Assembly: GCF_031759225.1 (NCBI RefSeq) | Contig: NZ_CP134494.1 | Coordinates: 2,044,501 to 2,108,500 of the forward strand | From: Mesobacillus jeotgali | Lineage (GTDB): Bacteria > Bacillota > Bacilli > Bacillales > Cytobacillaceae | DNA length: 64,000 bases | Direction of reading: 5' to 3' | In this document: positions 52,911 to 62,960 of the stretch, one piece after another | How positions within the stretch are numbered: position 1 is the first letter of the stretch | Layout: every line of letters begins with the position of its first letter | The notes under the pieces: generated by a model | The model's input: only the letters and a program-made list of their open reading frames with translations | Databases searched by the model: none | What the model was told of the DNA's origin: nothing | Made by a program: the position numbers and the translations under genes

Positions 52911-55900
52911 TGCTGAATACAAGATGGATGATGAACCGTGCTGGCTTATTGAACTTCTGGTATTACGATGAAGAAATTTTCCACTTTGAGCAGGGAAAAC
53001 TTTTGCTGCGCGGATCGAATGGTTCAGGAAAATCAGTTACGATGCAAAGCTTTTTGCCTGTGCTGCTTGATGGCAAAAAGTCTCCTGATCGATTGGATCC
53101 GTTCGGGTCGAAAGCGCGCAGGATGGAAGATTATCTGCTAGGCGAAAAGGAAGTCGTTAACCGCGATGAGCGGACAGGCTATTTGTTCATCGAGTACAAA
53201 AAACAGGGTTCGGAGCAGTATATCACGACTGGAATCGGGATGCAGGCGAAGCGAAACAAAAGCATCAAATCATGGTATTTTTTGCTCACCGATAATCGGA
53301 GAATCGGGCATGATTTCCATCTTGTCCAAAAGCATACAGGCGAAAAAATCCCGCTTTCGGCAAAAGAACTGGAAAACCGGATTGGGCAGGGTGGATATGT
53401 TGTCCACACGCAGCGGGAATATTTGGAACTTGTGAATAAATATGTTTTCGGCTTTCAATCCATTGATGCGTATGAAGATTTAATCAAGCTGCTGATTCAG
53501 CTTAGGAGCCCTAAGCTTTCGAAGGATTTCAAACCGACAGTCATCTATGAAATTCTTGAGTCAGCGCTGCCGCCATTGACAGATGATGAGCTTCGCCATC
53601 TATCGGATACGATTGAAAGCATGGACCAGACCCAGCAGCAATTGGAGCAGCTGAACCGCGAGTCAGAATCCATCAACAGACTGGAAACAGCATATGACAC
53701 CTATAACAAATATATTTTAGCTGAGCGGGCAGATCAATGGCAGAAGGCACTGTTAAAAAGCAAGGCTGCGGAAGGAAAAGTGGAGGAGTATACTTCCCAG
53801 CAGCAACTGCTTGATCAGGAAATCACCAAGCTGCGGGTCGATCTCTCCACATACCAACAGCAAAAACATGTTGCAGAGCAGGAAAGCAGTTCTCTTCGGC
53901 AGCATGAGGTCTGGTCCCTGGAGCGGAAAAGGACCGAGAAAGTCGAAGAGTCAGCTGCTGTATTGAATGAGATTGCCTCTCTTAAAAGGCGATGGGACGA
54001 CAATCATAAAAAACTTCGTGATGAATATCAGAAGAAACAAGCGGCTGAAGATGAGCTTTTTCAGTATAGCGAAAAAGAAAGAGAACTTCTGGGGGAGCTT
54101 GCACTTGATGCTGATTCTTCTGCCTTTCACCAGCATGAGGTGAATGCTTCCGATTATGATCGGGGCAAGGCACATGGTTTTGATTTTACCGTCTGGCAAA
54201 AAGAGGCGAAGGATCATCGCGCGCTGCTGGGGGAACTTGAGAAGCTGGCTATGGAAGCAGTAAGGCTCGGTGAGGACCAGAGTCGTCTTCAACGGCAGTC
54301 ATCAGAGAAGAAAAAAGAAATAGATGGTTTGCAGAAAGACCTTGACCATTATCAGGGATGGTTCGAGGAGGAGCATCAAAAGCTTGAAAGCAATGTGTTT
54401 TTATGGATGGAAAATCATCCGAAGCTCGTCTATTCGAATGAACATCGACAGGGTATTGCCCGCGCCTTGCAAGGTCTGTACGAGAGGAATCGTTATGATG
54501 ATGTTCGTTCCCAGCTTTATCATGCACTTCATGCTTATGAGGGAGAAGTAAGGAAGGATGAGGCACTGACTAAGGACCGAATCAAGCAGAAGCAGAATGA
54601 AATTCGTGAAGCAGAAGCTGAGCTGCTTCGGATTAAAACTCAAAAGATGCTTGATCCGGAAAGGTCAGCAGGTACAGAAAACCATCGTACGAAGCTAAAG
54701 GGTGAAGGTGTATCATTCCTGCCGTTCTATGCTGCGGTTGAATTCCAAGATCATGTCACAGATAAGCAGCGGGAACGGTTGGAGTCCGCTTTGAAAAGAA
54801 TAGGAATTCTTGACAGTTTGATAATGGATCGGTCGGCCAGTCCTGTGGAAGATGCATTGCTAAGTGCTGATCCCCGGTTGCTTGGATATACGCTCGCTGA
54901 TTATCTGATGCCCGATCTGGATGAAGACAGCCCATTGAGTGAAGACCTGGTTGACCAGGTACTGCGCTCTATTCCGCTGGAGAATGACGGGACTGGATTT
55001 CATATCGACCATGACGGTACATATTCGATTGGCTGCCTTAGAGGACATGCCCCGATTGAAGCAACGTCAAAATTTATTGGCCGTTCTTCCCGAAAAAGGC
55101 ATCAGCGTGAGCTCATCCAACTCTGGACAGAAAAGCTGCAGGGGTTGAGTGCGGACCTATCTGATTTGAAGCATGAACTTCAGCAGTTCATCACAGAACT
55201 AGAATCAATTGATACATGGAAGATAGACATGCCTGATGACAAGATTCTTTTAGACATTTACGACCAAATCGTGAAGAAACAGCATCAGTTGGAAAACGAA
55301 AGGGCATTGCTCAGCACCATTGATGAAGACTGGAAACTTGTGTATGACAAGTACACAAATGTAAAACGGATTTTACGTGATAAAGGTGTCCAGCTGAATA
55401 TACCTTTAACGGTTGAGGATCTCGGAAGTGCGGTTACTTCAGCACAAAGCTATATTGATTTTTTACATGAGCTGAAAAATAATGATGTAAAAGTATCTTC
55501 TGCAAAAACGCATCTACAGACTTACTTACAGCGTATTGACGAACTTGAAGAGGGTTTGGATGAGCTGAAGGGTGAGCAAAGCAGGAAGGAAAGTCACCTT
55601 GGAACAGTCAAGGCGACAATCGAATCAATTGATCAGCAGCTTCAGCTGAAAGGAATTGATGAAGTCAGGAACAGGATCAGGGAAGTTCAGCGTTTGCTTC
55701 AAGAGGCAGAGAGTGAGATTGATAGGATTAAGAGCGGCCTTCCGAAAGCGGAGACAGATCAGGAGCGTGTAAAGGAAAAGCTTGAAGAAGCCAAAATGGA
55801 TTTATCGTTTTGGAAACGGATGGGCGAAGAGTGGTCCAGCATGGTGGAAGCAGAGCGGAAACGGGGCTTTTTCACGATTGAGGGAACCGGAGCACACGAG

Positions 55901-57016
55901 ATATTGGATCAGTACGAGCCGGTTTTACTTAAGCATGAGCGATCAAAACTATCGGAACAGCTGACGAAAGTCTTTTTCAATGAACATGCTCACCTGACAG
56001 AATACCGTATGTTTGAATATACCGAGGATGCAGAGATTCCGGCTTGGTTTGCCGACGGTTCTGATGAAAAGTACGAGCCGTTCTTGAGTGAGTGGCATCA
56101 GCTGAAAGGCAGGCGCCTGATCCAGATGGAATACCGCGGACAGCGTGTCAGCCCTTATTATGTTTCTACTGAGTTGAAAAAGGAACTTGATGAACAGCAG
56201 GGCTGGCTTGATGAGCAGGACCGATGGCTGTATGAGGATATTATTTTAAACAGTGTCGGCATTATCCTGCGGAATCGTATCCAGCGTGCACAGCAGTGGG
56301 TGAAGGAAATGGATAAGATCATGGCAGACCGTGATAATTCTTCTGGTTTGATTTTCTCGATTGCCTGGAAACCGCTGACTGCAGAATCAGAGAAGGAAAT
56401 GGATACAAAAGATTTGGTCCAGCTACTGCAGCGGAACAGCAAGTTTCTGAATGAAGAGGACTTGCAGAAGATCACGAAACACTTCCAGTCAAGGATTGCC
56501 AAGGCTAAGGAGCTGATCCAGCTTCGCAATGAAGGGTCTACCCTTCATCAGGTATTGAAGGAAGTTCTTGATTACCGCAAATGGTTTACGTTCGTTCTGT
56601 CGTTCAGCCGGGTGAATGAACCGAAACGAGAGCTGACCAACAACGCTTTCTTCAAGTTCAGCGGCGGTGAAAAAGCGATGGCCATGTATATTCCTTTATT
56701 CACAGCTGCTTATTCACGGTATAAGGAAGCCGGAGATATGGCCCCATATATCATCTCGCTTGATGAGGCATTTGCTGGTGTCGATGAGAATAATATCCGC
56801 GATATGTTTGAGGTTGTTGAACAGCTCGGTTTTAATTACATCATGAATTCCCAGGCTTTATGGGGAGATTATGACACGATTTCGAGCCTGGCGATCTGCG
56901 AGCTGGTCCGTCCGAAGAACGCTGATTTTGTGACGGTCATCCGCTATCAATGGGATGGTAAACAGAAATCGCTGGTGTTTGAGGAAGCTCCGGAGGAATT
57001 GGTGACGAATGAATAG
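52910..57016 (+). CDS. jetC: Wadjet type II JetC (SMC-like ATPase, TIGR02680)
   Basis: Giant ATPase of 1368 aa. Walker A GSNGSGKSV is at about 34-42, the ABC signature FKFSGGEKAMA at about 1249 and Walker B ISLDEAFAGVDENN at about 1281. Between them run two long coiled-coil arms (about 240-480 and 850-1000) around a hinge-like globular part. ATP-driven loop extrusion by such complexes lets the cell sense small circular DNA. ATG follows GGGAGCGAGGAG. It overlaps jetD by 8 bp. Confidence 0.93.
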   Translation: MLNTRWMMNRAGLLNFWYYDEEIFHFEQGKLLLRGSNGSGKSVTMQSFLPVLLDGKKSPDRLDPFGSKARRMEDYLLGEKEVVNRDERTGYLFIEYKKQGSEQYITTGIGMQAKRNKSIKSWYFLLTDNRRIGHDFHLVQKHTGEKIPLSAKELENRIGQGGYVVHTQREYLELVNKYVFGFQSIDAYEDLIKLLIQLRSPKLSKDFKPTVIYEILESALPPLTDDELRHLSDTIESMDQTQQQLEQLNRESESINRLETAYDTYNKYILAERADQWQKALLKSKAAEGKVEEYTSQQQLLDQEITKLRVDLSTYQQQKHVAEQESSSLRQHEVWSLERKRTEKVEESAAVLNEIASLKRRWDDNHKKLRDEYQKKQAAEDELFQYSEKERELLGELALDADSSAFHQHEVNASDYDRGKAHGFDFTVWQKEAKDHRALLGELEKLAMEAVRLGEDQSRLQRQSSEKKKEIDGLQKDLDHYQGWFEEEHQKLESNVFLWMENHPKLVYSNEHRQGIARALQGLYERNRYDDVRSQLYHALHAYEGEVRKDEALTKDRIKQKQNEIREAEAELLRIKTQKMLDPERSAGTENHRTKLKGEGVSFLPFYAAVEFQDHVTDKQRERLESALKRIGILDSLIMDRSASPVEDALLSADPRLLGYTLADYLMPDLDEDSPLSEDLVDQVLRSIPLENDGTGFHIDHDGTYSIGCLRGHAPIEATSKFIGRSSRKRHQRELIQLWTEKLQGLSADLSDLKHELQQFITELESIDTWKIDMPDDKILLDIYDQIVKKQHQLENERALLSTIDEDWKLVYDKYTNVKRILRDKGVQLNIPLTVEDLGSAVTSAQSYIDFLHELKNNDVKVSSAKTHLQTYLQRIDELEEGLDELKGEQSRKESHLGTVKATIESIDQQLQLKGIDEVRNRIREVQRLLQEAESEIDRIKSGLPKAETDQERVKEKLEEAKMDLSFWKRMGEEWSSMVEAERKRGFFTIEGTGAHEILDQYEPVLLKHERSKLSEQLTKVFFNEHAHLTEYRMFEYTEDAEIPAWFADGSDEKYEPFLSEWHQLKGRRLIQMEYRGQRVSPYYVSTELKKELDEQQGWLDEQDRWLYEDIILNSVGIILRNRIQRAQQWVKEMDKIMADRDNSSGLIFSIAWKPLTAESEKEMDTKDLVQLLQRNSKFLNEEDLQKITKHFQSRIAKAKELIQLRNEGSTLHQVLKEVLDYRKWFTFVLSFSRVNEPKRELTNNAFFKFSGGEKAMAMYIPLFTAAYSRYKEAGDMAPYIISLDEAFAGVDENNIRDMFEVVEQLGFNYIMNSQALWGDYDTISSLAICELVRPKNADFVTVIRYQWDGKQKSLVFEEAPEELVTNE

Positions 57017-58304
57017 CCGGGTGCGCGTTTTTTTGGAAGAACCAGGATTTATGAAGCTGTTCAGTCTGTTCCGTGAGAAGTACCGCTCTCTCGGCAGAGT
57101 TGGCGGGTTTGTCAGTTTGAAAGGTTTTAAGGAAGCGGAGATTGATGCAATTGCCGGCTTTCTTGGGCTGTCGGCTGCTGCGCTTGTCGGAAAAGGTAGG
57201 GTTGGCCTGGTTCAGTTTGAAAGCGAACTGGGGAACACAGGGTATACTGATTTTACCCTTGTGGAGCTATTAGAAGAAGTATTTCAGGAACCACTTTTAT
57301 CGAAAAAGGAAGAATTAGAGCATGCACTAAAGGTCGAAAAAGACTTTTTAGAATCTTTAAGACTCGAGATTCCCAAAGCAGGGTGGTGGATTGACTGGCT
57401 GATTCAGAAGGGTCCGGATACACGCTGGATTTGGTCAATATACAAGCAGAATGAAGTGCTGCTTTCAGAATTGATTAATAAGGTGACTAAAGCATTTTTG
57501 ACGCTGCCGGCCAAGGGGGAATTCGAACGTCTTCCATTCTTTGCGCAGCGGACAACCGGTAATCCTCATTTTTTCGATGTTTCTGAAACGGGTGGCAGAT
57601 TACTGGTTCATATTCTTGCAGTCTATAAGAAGACTTTTCAGGAACATGAGTTTCTTTTTCCTAAAAGTACGGAAGAAATCAATGATTTACTTGCGGAATT
57701 TGGTCTATTGAGGGATGATTTATGGAACTTCGTGACTGTCCAGGGATTGATTGCTTCCAGCTCAGCTGGGGTTCATCCCGTTTGGGAAGCTGCCGTTCAT
57801 ACACAAACAGTCCTGAATGTTCCCATGAAAGAATTGGCAAAGGTCGAAAAGATTATCCCAGCTTCCGGCAGAATGGTATGGATCGTGGAGAATTCCAGTG
57901 TTGCTTCCACGATGATGGACGCAGTTCCTGATGCACCGATTATCTGTACTCATGGACAGTTGCGGGCGGCGGGGTGGAGGCTGCTTGATCAATTGGCAGA
58001 AGCAGGGTGCACATTATATTATTCCGGTGACTTGGATCCTGAAGGAATTTTAATTGCGGATCGAATGAAGAAAAGATATCTCGACAAGCTTATATTGTGG
58101 CGAATGAACGGTGATGCATATGAGGAAAGTATGTCAGAGGAAGACATATCAGACCGCGTTTTGAAACTGAATGGTGTTAATCCAACAAATTGGAATGAAA
58201 TTATAGAATTGATGCGGGATAAGAAAAAGGCGGGTTACCAGGAAGCATTGGTGGAGTTACTAATAAGTGATATCAAGGAAGCACAAGAACGAGATTTAAA
58301 ATAA
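57009..58304 (+). CDS. jetD: Wadjet type II JetD (DUF2399 Toprim nuclease, TIGR02679)
   Basis: Nuclease subunit of 431 aa related to topoisomerase VI A/Spo11. An N-terminal region with winged-helix character (VGGFVSLKGFKEAEIDAIAGFLG) leads to WIVENSSVAS near 297 and the Toprim site YYSGDLDPEGILIADRM near 336, which holds the acidic metal ligands. It cuts plasmid DNA once the SMC part has trapped it. ATG 57009 lies inside the end of jetC. A terminator follows after 215 bp. Confidence 0.93.
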   Translation: MNSRVRVFLEEPGFMKLFSLFREKYRSLGRVGGFVSLKGFKEAEIDAIAGFLGLSAAALVGKGRVGLVQFESELGNTGYTDFTLVELLEEVFQEPLLSKKEELEHALKVEKDFLESLRLEIPKAGWWIDWLIQKGPDTRWIWSIYKQNEVLLSELINKVTKAFLTLPAKGEFERLPFFAQRTTGNPHFFDVSETGGRLLVHILAVYKKTFQEHEFLFPKSTEEINDLLAEFGLLRDDLWNFVTVQGLIASSSAGVHPVWEAAVHTQTVLNVPMKELAKVEKIIPASGRMVWIVENSSVASTMMDAVPDAPIICTHGQLRAAGWRLLDQLAEAGCTLYYSGDLDPEGILIADRMKKRYLDKLILWRMNGDAYEESMSEEDISDRVLKLNGVNPTNWNEIIELMRDKKKAGYQEALVELLISDIKEAQERDLK

Positions 58305-58385
58305 TATTAATTAAAAGAGATAGCTGTTGATGTTACTCTATTATTCAATGTCCTTAATAGTTCATTAACAGATGGAAATTGACAA

Positions 58386-58502
58386 GAAAATTCACAAAAG
58401 AATCTTGTTGATAGTTTAGGATTATACACAGACAAGATTGTTGAGCATATCGATTACAAGACTGAAGCGTTAAACAAAAGAGTCTATAAAGTGGAGAGTT
58501 AA
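58386..58502 (+). pseudogene. Remnant of a coiled-coil ORF
   Basis: An open frame without a start codon reads DKIVEHIDYKTEALNKRVYK and then VES stop. It resembles the tail of short coiled-coil proteins such as that at 49708. A stop stands directly before it. Probably the decayed end of a gene. Confidence 0.35.
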
Positions 58503-58519
58503 ATTGAACGATTGAGCAG

Positions 58520-58551
58520 ACAGTAAGGGTTTTATCCCTTGCTGTTTTTTT
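58520..58551 (+). terminator. Intrinsic terminator after the Wadjet operon
   Basis: ACAGTAAGGG pairs with CCCTTGCTGT (one T-G pair) around TTTTAT, followed by seven T. Confidence 0.85.
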
Positions 58552-58589
58552 AGTAGATTCCGTAGGCCAAAAATAAGAATCATTGGCTT

Positions 58590-59490
58590 GAAGGTTGCCC
58601 GAAGTATTCTTGAGTTCGGACAAATTCCGGAGGATTTCCGCCAAAGTTGTCCGAAGTAGGTCCAGGTTCGGACAAGATCATGATGATTTCCATGAAAGTT
58701 GTCCGAAGTAGCCTCGAGTTCGGACAACATCATGATGATTTCCGCCAAAGTTGTCCGAAGTAGCCACCGGTTCGGACAACTTCATGATGATTTCCATGAA
58801 AGTTGTCCGAAGTAGGTACAGGTTCGGACAAGATCATGATGATTTCTGTGAAAGTTGTCCGAAGTAGCCTCGAGTTCGGACAACATCATGATGATTTCCA
58901 TGAAAGTTGTCCGAAGTAGCCACGAGTTCGGACAACATCATGATGATTTCCATGAAAGTTGTCCGAAGTAGCCTCAGGTTCGGACAAGATCATGATGATT
59001 TCCATGAAAGTTGTCCGAAGTAGCCTCGAGTTCGGACAACATCATGCTGATTTCCATGAAAGTTGTCCGAAGTAGCCATCGGTTCGGACAACTTCATGAT
59101 GATTTCCGCCAAAGCTGTCCGAAGTAGCCACCGGTTCGGACAACTTCACGATGATTTCCGCCAAAGCTGTCCGAAGTAGTCTCAGGTTCGGACAACATCA
59201 TGATGATTTCCATGAAAGTTGTCCGAAGTAGCCACCGGTTCGGACAACTTCATGATGATTTCCGCCAAAGCTGTCCGAAGTAGCCACCGGTTCGGACAAC
59301 ATCATGATGATTTCCACCAAAGCTGTCCGAAGTAGCCACCGGTTCGGACAAGATCATGATGATTTCCGCCAAAGTTGTCCGAAGTAGCCACCGGTTCGGA
59401 CAAGATCATGATGATTTCCATGAAAGTTGTCCGAAGTAGCCTCAGGTTCGGACAAAATCAGATAGTTATCCTCTAAATCTGTCCAAAGCA
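58590..59490 (+). repeat. Tandem array 3, eighteen units of exactly 52 bp
   Basis: CCGAAGTA recurs at 58599, 58651, 58703 and so on every 52 bp to 59431, with a worn last copy at 59483, making 18 positions in perfect phase. Each unit has TTGTCCGAA and TTCGGACAA, a perfect 9-bp inverted repeat with an 11-nt loop that varies, separated by ATGATGATTTCC plus a few bases. There are no spacers and no ORF. It fills the gap between jetD and a leftward zinc-ribbon gene. Confidence 0.95.
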
Positions 59491-59512
59491 CCTCTCAGGA
59501 TATTAAAAATAG

Positions 59513-59701
59513 TTACTTAACTAACTTCCCAGGATTTTTAACCTTGATTGAAACAACTTCTCCGCAATCTAAACATACTGTATAAATCCTTTCTGATCCG
59601 ATAGACATTTTTTTATCAACTGGTCTTAAATTAATATAATCCATCGCTTGGACGAAAGAGTTTCCTCCACAGCTATGGCATTTCGGTTCGTTATTACTCA
59701 T
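59513..59701 (-). CDS. Small zinc-ribbon protein
   Basis: Protein of 62 aa with CHSCGG at residues 9-14 and CLDCG near 44, a four-Cys zinc ribbon. The rest is short strands. ATG 59701 has AAAGGGG 9 nt upstream. The role is unknown. It may bind nucleic acid or be a stress protein. Confidence 0.7.
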   Translation of the reverse strand: MSNNEPKCHSCGGNSFVQAMDYINLRPVDKKMSIGSERIYTVCLDCGEVVSIKVKNPGKLVK

Positions 59702-59852
59702 AATTTTCAACCCCTTTCGATATATTTCTAGTACGATTCAAATAAGTAGAGGTTTCAACTTTTCACTAAAAATTGGCAGTTTTACAATCAAGAAGGATAA
59801 TCTCTTCATTTGTTGAATTAATCTTCTATTGATTATAAAGGGGACATTGTCA

Positions 59853-60203
59853 ATGGATTTAAAAGAACATATCAAGAAGTTAGAGGAAAAACTATTAACA
59901 ACAGAAGTGCGTTCTTCGAAAACAGAGCTAAAAAAGTTATTGGCTGATGAGTTCTTTGAGTTTGGCAGTTCAGGGAGAGTATTGTATAAAGATGAAGACT
60001 TTGAAGGTGGTATTGGGGTCCTCAAAGTTACATTAAGTGATTTCGATCTTCATCCTTTATCAGATAATATCGTCCTGTCAACATACCGGACTTTTAATGA
60101 AGAGACGAACCAGCATGCGTTAAGGAGTTCTATTTGGAAACTAAACGAGGGTGTATGGAAAATGGTGTTTCACCAGGGAACCAAAACTGGTTCTGACCAC
60201 TAA
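59853..60203 (+). CDS. NTF2-like DUF4440 protein
   Basis: Protein of 116 aa with the cone-shaped NTF2 fold pattern: a long first helix (DLKEHIKKLEEKLLTTEVRSS), LADEFFEFGSSGRVLYKDED near 40, then strands VLSTYRTF, RSSIWKLNEG and WKMVFHQGT. DUF4440 members have varied or unknown functions. ATG 59853 follows AAAGGGG at 9 nt. Confidence 0.8.
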   Translation: MDLKEHIKKLEEKLLTTEVRSSKTELKKLLADEFFEFGSSGRVLYKDEDFEGGIGVLKVTLSDFDLHPLSDNIVLSTYRTFNEETNQHALRSSIWKLNEGVWKMVFHQGTKTGSDH

Positions 60204-60358
60204 GTGATTAGGAGAAGCTTAACTTAATATTGAGTGAACATTCAAGAAGATTCATATTAAGAGTGTAATCTTGAATTAAATACAAAACAAGGTATTGAGT
60301 AAAAAAAGAATCTATGCGACAATAATATGGAAATATTTTACTAAAAGGGGCTATGAGC

Positions 60359-60496
60359 ATGGGGAAACCAACGAAGAAACATATGATGAAAAGGTACCCT
60401 GTCCTTACAACATTACTCATAACACTATGGATCTGGTATGGATCCTATCATCTGGGAGTAAATATAGGGGAGTTCTTTGCAAATATAAAAAACTGA
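60359..60496 (+). CDS. Small membrane protein (45 aa)
   Basis: ATG has AAAAGGGG 8 nt upstream. The protein has a basic head (MGKPTKKHMMKRYP), one hydrophobic helix (VLTTLLITLWIWYGSYHLGV) and a short tail. Good signals make it a likely gene despite its size. The function is unknown. Confidence 0.55.
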   Translation: MGKPTKKHMMKRYPVLTTLLITLWIWYGSYHLGVNIGEFFANIKN

Positions 60497-60584
60497 GCAT
60501 ACGTAATAGACTCTGAATAATCCATCCAGCTCAGCCATATGTATAGAATGATTGTTTAAAAGATTTCGGTTGAAAGGTGAGAGC

Positions 60585-61889
60585 ATGGAAAATACATCAT
60601 CGTTGAAAACAATCTTTGCTTCTTTGCAATGGTTGTTTTTTATTTTTGCTAATACGGTTGTTGTTCCGGTGTCAATCGGGACTGCTTTTGGATTGGACAG
60701 TTCGGAAATTGCAGCGATGCTAAGGAGCTCGCTTATTTTTACCGGAGTGGCATGTGTGATGCAGGGCATGTTTGGCCACCGCTATCCATTGATGGAGGGG
60801 CACTCGGGTGTGATGTGGGGATTGGTCCTCAATCTCAGCCTTGCTGCTTCCTCGATGGGGATGAGCCTTCCGGAAATAGGTGGAGGAATTGCTTCGGGAA
60901 TGCTGCTTGCAGGGAGTGTCACTGTGGTTCTGGGAGTATTCCGCTTGCTTTTTTATATCCAGAGAGTTTTTACGCCGATGGTCATGGCGGTCTACCTGTT
61001 TCTCCTTACCTTCCAACTGATCCTTATCTTTTTTAAGGGGATGCTGAGAGTAAGCGAGGATGGGAGTCTTGATCTGCCGGTTACCTTGTTTTCTTTCGGA
61101 GTTGTGATTCTGGTTAGCTTGTTGAAAATAAAAGGGAATGACACGATCGGTAATTTTTCGATATTGATCGGCATGCTGTTGGGCTGGGCTGTCTATGTAA
61201 TCCTTTTTCCCGCGGAACAAATGGCGGGAAGCCAAGGTTCAATGGACTTCTCATTATTTCCTCTTGGGACTCCTAATTTGAGTTACGGAATCATCGCGAT
61301 CACCTTTATTGCCAGTATCATCAATCTGAGTAATACAATTGCATCTGTCCAGGCAGCGTCCAAGCTTACCGGAACGGAAGCTTCTCAGTCCCCATTGGAT
61401 AGATCGTATCTTTTGACTGGAAGCTATTCCATTGGCGCGGCTTTTTTCGGACTTGTATCCTATGCACCGTTCGCCTCGTCCGTCGGTTTTTTGGAAAGTA
61501 CTCGCATTTTTGACCGGAAACCTTTCCTAATTGGTGGCGGATTGATGGCAATCCTTGGCATCATCCCGGTACTGGGCGCTTTGTTGGCAACGTTGCCCAT
61601 CACTGTTGGGAATGCAGTACTGTTTGTTGCTTATCTTCAGCTGTTTGGCACTTCTTTAAAAAGTTTGAACGGATATACTTTTGATTCCAAATCCATTTTT
61701 CGGATCGCCGCCCCGGTATTGCTGGGCATGAGCATCATGAATCTGGATTCTGAGCTTTTTACCGTTTTCCCTATAATCCTGCAGCCGCTTCTGTCGAATG
61801 GTTTTATCATGGGTGTATTATTATCCGTCCTGCTCGAAACCTTCATCCGGTGGGATGAGCGAAATGAAACAGCGATTGTAAATGAGTAG
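60585..61889 (+). CDS. NCS2 family uracil/xanthine permease
   Basis: Nucleobase transporter of 434 aa with about 12-14 membrane helices. LQWLFFIFANTVVVPVSIG near the start, MEGHSGVMWGLVLN near 72 and YAPFASSVGFLESTRIFDRKPF near 288 follow the NCS2 layout (substrate loop in TM8 and TM10). The usual NTGVVALT-type motif is altered to SYAPFASSVG. ATG 60585 follows AAAGGTGAG. The substrate is probably xanthine or uracil, but this subgroup (long branch in Bacillus) is not assigned. Alone, no riboswitch seen. Confidence 0.82.
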   Translation: MENTSSLKTIFASLQWLFFIFANTVVVPVSIGTAFGLDSSEIAAMLRSSLIFTGVACVMQGMFGHRYPLMEGHSGVMWGLVLNLSLAASSMGMSLPEIGGGIASGMLLAGSVTVVLGVFRLLFYIQRVFTPMVMAVYLFLLTFQLILIFFKGMLRVSEDGSLDLPVTLFSFGVVILVSLLKIKGNDTIGNFSILIGMLLGWAVYVILFPAEQMAGSQGSMDFSLFPLGTPNLSYGIIAITFIASIINLSNTIASVQAASKLTGTEASQSPLDRSYLLTGSYSIGAAFFGLVSYAPFASSVGFLESTRIFDRKPFLIGGGLMAILGIIPVLGALLATLPITVGNAVLFVAYLQLFGTSLKSLNGYTFDSKSIFRIAAPVLLGMSIMNLDSELFTVFPIILQPLLSNGFIMGVLLSVLLETFIRWDERNETAIVNE

Positions 61890-61916
61890 GAGAAAGGAAA
61901 TGTGAGGTGCTTTTAT

Positions 61917-62324
61917 TTGGGGGAACTGCTATACGGCAACGAGGAGATTTATATTATTGTTTATTGCTTCATTTTATTATGGATCAATCTTGACTATCTA
62001 AAGGATTACAAGAAGATTAAAACAGGTCTTGCGGAGATTGCATCTGAAGAAGACCTTGAAGTTAATCCAGAAGGCTTGTCTATGGTTCTCATTGATTTGC
62101 TATTTAACTTTTTCAGAAGATGGTTATTGTATATCCTTGCCGTATTAATCATAGGAAATATATTTGTAGTGATTGTGTCCGTCATTTTATTTGCTATAAG
62201 TTTATATGATGTCTTATTTAATTACAGCCTGGCTAAGTTGAAAAAATCTAATCTTAAGTTTTACTTGGCAGGTCTGGATACGATTTATGTATTAATTTTT
62301 GTCTTCTATCTGTATCTCTCATAG
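61917..62324 (+). CDS. Membrane protein of unknown function
   Basis: Protein of 135 aa with about four hydrophobic segments (10-28, 60-80, 82-102, 115-133) and a charged loop between the first two. TTG 61917 has GAGGTG 7 nt upstream. GTG 61902 is too close to AAAGGA. It follows the permease by 27 bp, so it may be in the same transcript. Confidence 0.55.
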   Translation: MGELLYGNEEIYIIVYCFILLWINLDYLKDYKKIKTGLAEIASEEDLEVNPEGLSMVLIDLLFNFFRRWLLYILAVLIIGNIFVVIVSVILFAISLYDVLFNYSLAKLKKSNLKFYLAGLDTIYVLIFVFYLYLS

Positions 62325-62492
62325 TTTTAAACAAAAGGCATTGCAATTCAATCCCGAATTTATATCATAAACAAGCAATATAAAACCAGGTCTTGCGAAT
62401 TGGTCTTCCATTTCGACATTTAAATGGAGGATTACTGCCCTTTTTATTGAATATTTGTAGTAAGGGATTTTTTAAAAAAAAGGGAGAAGAGT

Positions 62493-62918
62493 ATGAAGAA
62501 ATTTTACGTTGCATCGAGTTTTCGAAATATGGATGCTGTAAACTATGTGACGAATCAATTAGTAAATAAAGGGTATGTGCATACATATGATTGGACCAAA
62601 AATGCTCAAGGAAGGGATGAAAAGACGTTTACATTCGAAGATTTAAAAGAAATCGGACAAAAGGAGAAAGATGCCGTCATAAAGTCTGATTTCATCGTTG
62701 TTCTTCTTCCAGGTGGAAAGGGAACTCACATAGAATTAGGAATCGCGCTTGGCCTCGGAAAGAAAACCTTTCTTTACTCTCTAGATGGAGCACTAGATCA
62801 AGTTGAAAAAGCCAGTACATTTTATCATTTGCCCGAAGTTGAAAAATGTTATGGGAAACTGGATGAATTGGTAGATAAGATTGCTGCTCAAATGCTTTTA
62901 AGCCAAGAGATTTCGTAG
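62493..62918 (+). CDS. Nucleoside 2-deoxyribosyltransferase-like protein
   Basis: Protein of 141 aa. YVASSFRNMDAVNYVTNQL at the start and SDFIVVLLPGGKGTHIELGI near 70-89 match the fold, with Glu in THIELG as the likely nucleophile. It may exchange or hydrolyse nucleobases on deoxynucleosides. TIR-like NAD hydrolases share a distant fold, but nothing here supports that activity. ATG has AAGGGAGAAG upstream. Confidence 0.75.
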   Translation: MKKFYVASSFRNMDAVNYVTNQLVNKGYVHTYDWTKNAQGRDEKTFTFEDLKEIGQKEKDAVIKSDFIVVLLPGGKGTHIELGIALGLGKKTFLYSLDGALDQVEKASTFYHLPEVEKCYGKLDELVDKIAAQMLLSQEIS

Positions 62919-62960
62919 GCTTATAGCAGAAGGGCTGTAGATGGAAGGAAGATAATCAAA

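Noticed and set aside
58590..59490. CRISPR array
   Set aside because: Units are contiguous tandem repeats with only small variations and no unique spacers. No cas gene is in the window.
60720..61235. 171-codon minus-strand ORF inside the NCS2 permease gene (similar long shadows at 44532-45062 and 38310-38855)
   Set aside because: Antisense to clearly real genes, no start signals, composition of a shadow frame.
62493..62918. TIR-like NAD hydrolase of a defence system
   Set aside because: The motifs fit nucleoside deoxyribosyltransferase better, and no defence partner is adjacent.
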